From Phycisphaerales bacterium (GTDB taxonomy: Bacteria; Pseudomonadota; Gammaproteobacteria; Competibacterales; Competibacteraceae), in the NCBI GenBank assembly GCA_014879435.1, contig JACSSB010000331.1, positions 1 to 7,170 of the forward strand: 7,170 nucleotides of DNA. Direction: 5' to 3'. Shown here piece after piece: positions 5,740 through 7,170 of this stretch. Every line of letters begins with the position of its first letter. The stretch's first letter is position 1. The position numbers and the translations under genes were made by a program. The notes under the pieces are model-generated. The model was not told where the DNA came from and searched no databases. It was given only the letters and a program-made list of their open reading frames with translations.

Positions 5740-6780
5740 TCAAAGCGCGGTCTTGCGGGGGTCGAAAGCGTCCCGGACTGCTTCGCCGACGAACACCAGC
5801 AGGCTGAGCATCAGCGCCACCGCGACGAAGCCGGAAATACCCAGCCAAGGCGCTTGCAGATTTTCCTTGCCCTGACGCAGCAAATCGCCCAGCGAAGCCG
5901 CTCCAGGCGGCAGACCGAGGCCCAGAAAATCCAGCGCGGTGAGGGCGATGATGGAGCCAGAGAGGATGAACGGTAGGAAGGTGAGGGTCGCGACCATGGC
6001 GTTCGGCAGCATGTGCTTGAACATGATCCGGCTATCGCTCATCCCCAGGGCGCGGGCGGCACGCACGTAGTCGAGGTTGCGGGCGCGTAGGAATTCGGCT
6101 CGGACCACGCTGACCAGTGCGGTCCAGCTAAAGAGCATCAGAATCAGTAATAAAGTCCAGAAGCCGGGCACTACCACGCTGGATACGATGATCAGGATAA
6201 ACAGTTGCGGTAAGCCGCCCCAGATTTCCAGAAAGCGCTGAAAGAGGAGATCCACGCGCCCGCCGAAGTAGCCTTGGACCGCGCCCGCCGCTACGCCGAT
6301 GAACGAAGAACTTAAGGTGAGTAGTAACCCGAATAGTATCGAGATCCGCAGGCCATAAATCAGGCGCGCCAGCACGTCGCGGCCCTGATCGTCGGTACCC
6401 AGCCAATTTTCGGCGGACGGCGGTGCTGGGGCCGGAACCGGTAGGTTGCGGTTCACGGTGTTGTAGCTGAAGCGGACCGGCGGCCAGAGCATCCAGCCGT
6501 CTTGATTGATCAGTTTGGCGAGATAGGGATCGCGGTAGTCAGCGGCACTGGGAAATACCCCGCCAAATTCGGTTTCGGCGTAGTCCTTGAATACGGGGAC
6601 ATAGAGCGTGCCGCGATGGTAGACCAAGAGAGGTTGGTCGTTGGCGATGAATTCGGCACTCATGCTGAGTCCGAATAGGAGCAGGAATAGCCACAGCGAC
6701 CACCAGCCACGGCGGTTGGCCCGAAATTGCGCGAGTCGGCGACGGGTCAGGGGGGTGAGGTGAAACCAACTTTGTTTCAT
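5740..6780 (-). CDS. yejE: Peptide ABC transporter permease YejE
   Basis: YejE is one of two inner-membrane permeases of the YejABEF oligopeptide importer, linked in enterobacteria to uptake of microcin C-type peptides and resistance to antimicrobial peptides. The 346-residue protein aligns along its whole length with E. coli YejE as I recall it. It has the basic N-terminus FRANRRGWWSLWLFL (residues 19-33), AEFIANDQPLLV (42-53), ENWLGTDDQGRDVLARLIYG (124-143) and the EAA loop AARALGMSDSRIMFKHMLPN (241-260) that contacts the ATPase. The C-terminus GEAVRDAFDPRK (332-343) is also typical. Usually yejB lies just upstream and yejF just downstream. Here a divergent vapB-type gene and der take those places. 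The ATG overlaps the stop of a 25-codon ORF by 4 nt, and no clear ribosome site precedes it. Confidence 0.96.
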   Translation of the reverse strand: MKQSWFHLTPLTRRRLAQFRANRRGWWSLWLFLLLFGLSMSAEFIANDQPLLVYHRGTLYVPVFKDYAETEFGGVFPSAADYRDPYLAKLINQDGWMLWPPVRFSYNTVNRNLPVPAPAPPSAENWLGTDDQGRDVLARLIYGLRISILFGLLLTLSSSFIGVAAGAVQGYFGGRVDLLFQRFLEIWGGLPQLFILIIVSSVVVPGFWTLLLILMLFSWTALVSVVRAEFLRARNLDYVRAARALGMSDSRIMFKHMLPNAMVATLTFLPFILSGSIIALTALDFLGLGLPPGAASLGDLLRQGKENLQAPWLGISGFVAVALMLSLLVFVGEAVRDAFDPRKTAL

Positions 6781-6854
6781 GCGGCGGCCATCTTAACGGC
6801 GGGATCGAGGGTGGTCCAGAGGGTTGCGGTGCTCTGTTGCCTTGGTTTGGACAT
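6777..6854 (-). CDS. Possible 25-residue ORF overlapping the yejE start
   Basis: A 25-codon frame from ATG 6854 (MSKPRQQSTATLWTTLDPAVKMAAA) ends in TGA, overlapping the yejE ATG as ATGA. This is the spacing typical of translationally coupled genes in an operon. No ribosome site precedes ATG 6854. The frame stays open to a TAG 16 codons further upstream. The TLxDP near the end faintly recalls the TLVDPR ending of YejB, so it may be a leftover of a lost yejB 3' end, but the match is only a few residues. It may also be a leader peptide or chance. Confidence 0.25.
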   Translation of the reverse strand: MSKPRQQSTATLWTTLDPAVKMAAA

Positions 6855-6950
6855 GGGAGTGTGATCAGGTGGGTGGCCTAATGTTCCCAGAAGGCACTCC
6901 AGCCAACTATCCAGCTATTACGCAATCAGTTGGCAGCTAAACTATGATGG

Positions 6951-6973
6951 TGGATATACGATTGACATATCCA
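6951..6973. promoter_or_regulatory. Operator 1 of the vapB-type gene
   Basis: TGGATAT and ATATCCA are perfect seven-base arms separated by nine bases, and the site overlaps the -35 box. The same spacing recurs in operator 2. Antitoxin/toxin complexes of the VapBC class typically bind such paired palindromes to repress their own operon. Confidence 0.7.
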
Positions 6974-6989
6974 GTAGTAAGCGTATGAT
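6962..6989 (+). promoter_or_regulatory. Sigma-70 promoter of the vapB-type gene
   Basis: TTGACA (6962-6967) is a perfect -35 box, and TATGAT (6984-6989) is a one-mismatch -10 box after a 16-base spacer. Transcription should begin near 6996, about 27 bases before the ATG. The two operators lie over the -35 box and over the start site, so binding would block RNA polymerase. Confidence 0.75.
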
Positions 6990-7010
6990 GGATATGTATT
7001 TAGTATATCC
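6990..7010. promoter_or_regulatory. Operator 2 of the vapB-type gene
   Basis: GGATAT (6990-6995) and ATATCC (7005-7010) are perfect six-base arms with the same nine-base spacing as operator 1, offset by 38 bases. It covers the expected transcription start and ends just before the ribosome site. Confidence 0.7.
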
Positions 7011-7022
7011 CTGGAGTGTCTA

Positions 7023-7170
7023 ATGGAAAAAGGTGGGGTTTTTAAGAGCAACACCAGTCAAGCTATCCGGCTACCAAAAGCTGTTGCACTCCCAGAATCA
7101 GTGAAACAAGTCGATATCGTACCGATTGGGCGATCTCGTTTGATCTCTCCTGCAGGAGAATCCTGGGATA
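7023..7170 (+). CDS. vapB: VapB-type antitoxin (AbrB/MazE-like DNA-binding), 3' end cut by window edge
   Basis: The 49 visible codons match the VapB antitoxin subgroup: VFKSNTSQAIRLPKAVALPESVKQVDIVPIGRSRLISPAGESWD, with the SQAIRLPK core at residues 12-19. The N-terminal half of these proteins is a swapped-hairpin AbrB-type DNA-binding domain that binds its own promoter. The C-terminal part, outside the window, wraps and inhibits the toxin. Family members are about 75-80 residues, so roughly two thirds is seen. GGAG (7013-7016) lies six bases before the ATG. A PIN-domain RNase toxin (VapC) gene should follow immediately to the right. The own promoter and double operator upstream fit an autoregulated toxin-antitoxin operon, divergent from yejE. 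Confidence 0.9.
   Translation, partial: MEKGGVFKSNTSQAIRLPKAVALPESVKQVDIVPIGRSRLISPAGESWD

Overview
The window reads as chromosomal DNA from a gammaproteobacterium. The closest recognisable relatives of several proteins (HemF, Der, YejE) are enterobacterial or pseudomonad types. The housekeeping genes are GC-rich (39 of 60 bases at 2941-3000). I cannot name the genus: a Competibacter-like lineage would fit, but that is only an impression. All long genes lie on the minus strand except a small DUF2892 gene and the antitoxin gene at the right edge.

Layout from left to right. hemF (oxygen-dependent coproporphyrinogen III oxidase, haem synthesis) runs off the left edge with only its last codons missing. 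It is preceded by a tiny leader ORF. Next comes an AT-rich two-gene minus-strand operon at 1056-2051. It encodes a 222-residue protein with a caspase/CHAT-like His...Cys arrangement, followed 9 nt later by a 105-residue three-helix membrane protein. Then come a 12-helix MFS transporter and, just upstream of it with a 5-nt gap, the fluoride channel gene crcB. A short divergent region with two palindromes separates crcB from a plus-strand two-helix DUF2892 membrane protein.

Three REP-like hairpin repeats fill the gap between the convergent DUF2892 gene and der. der encodes the double-GTPase ribosome assembly factor and is complete. Upstream of der lies a complete yejE (peptide ABC permease), but its usual partners yejB and yejF are not beside it. 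yejE overlaps by 4 nt a possible 25-codon ORF of unknown status. The right edge holds the start of a vapB-type antitoxin gene, divergent from yejE. It has a good sigma-70 promoter flanked by two identically spaced GGATAT-N9-ATATCC operators.

Most of the window is core metabolism and transport. The accessory parts are the caspase-like/membrane pair, the REP cluster and the VapB module. The caspase-like pair is the best candidate for something under-described: a putative cysteine protease fold beside a small membrane protein suggests an effector/immunity or defence-type unit, but no function is shown by the sequence alone.
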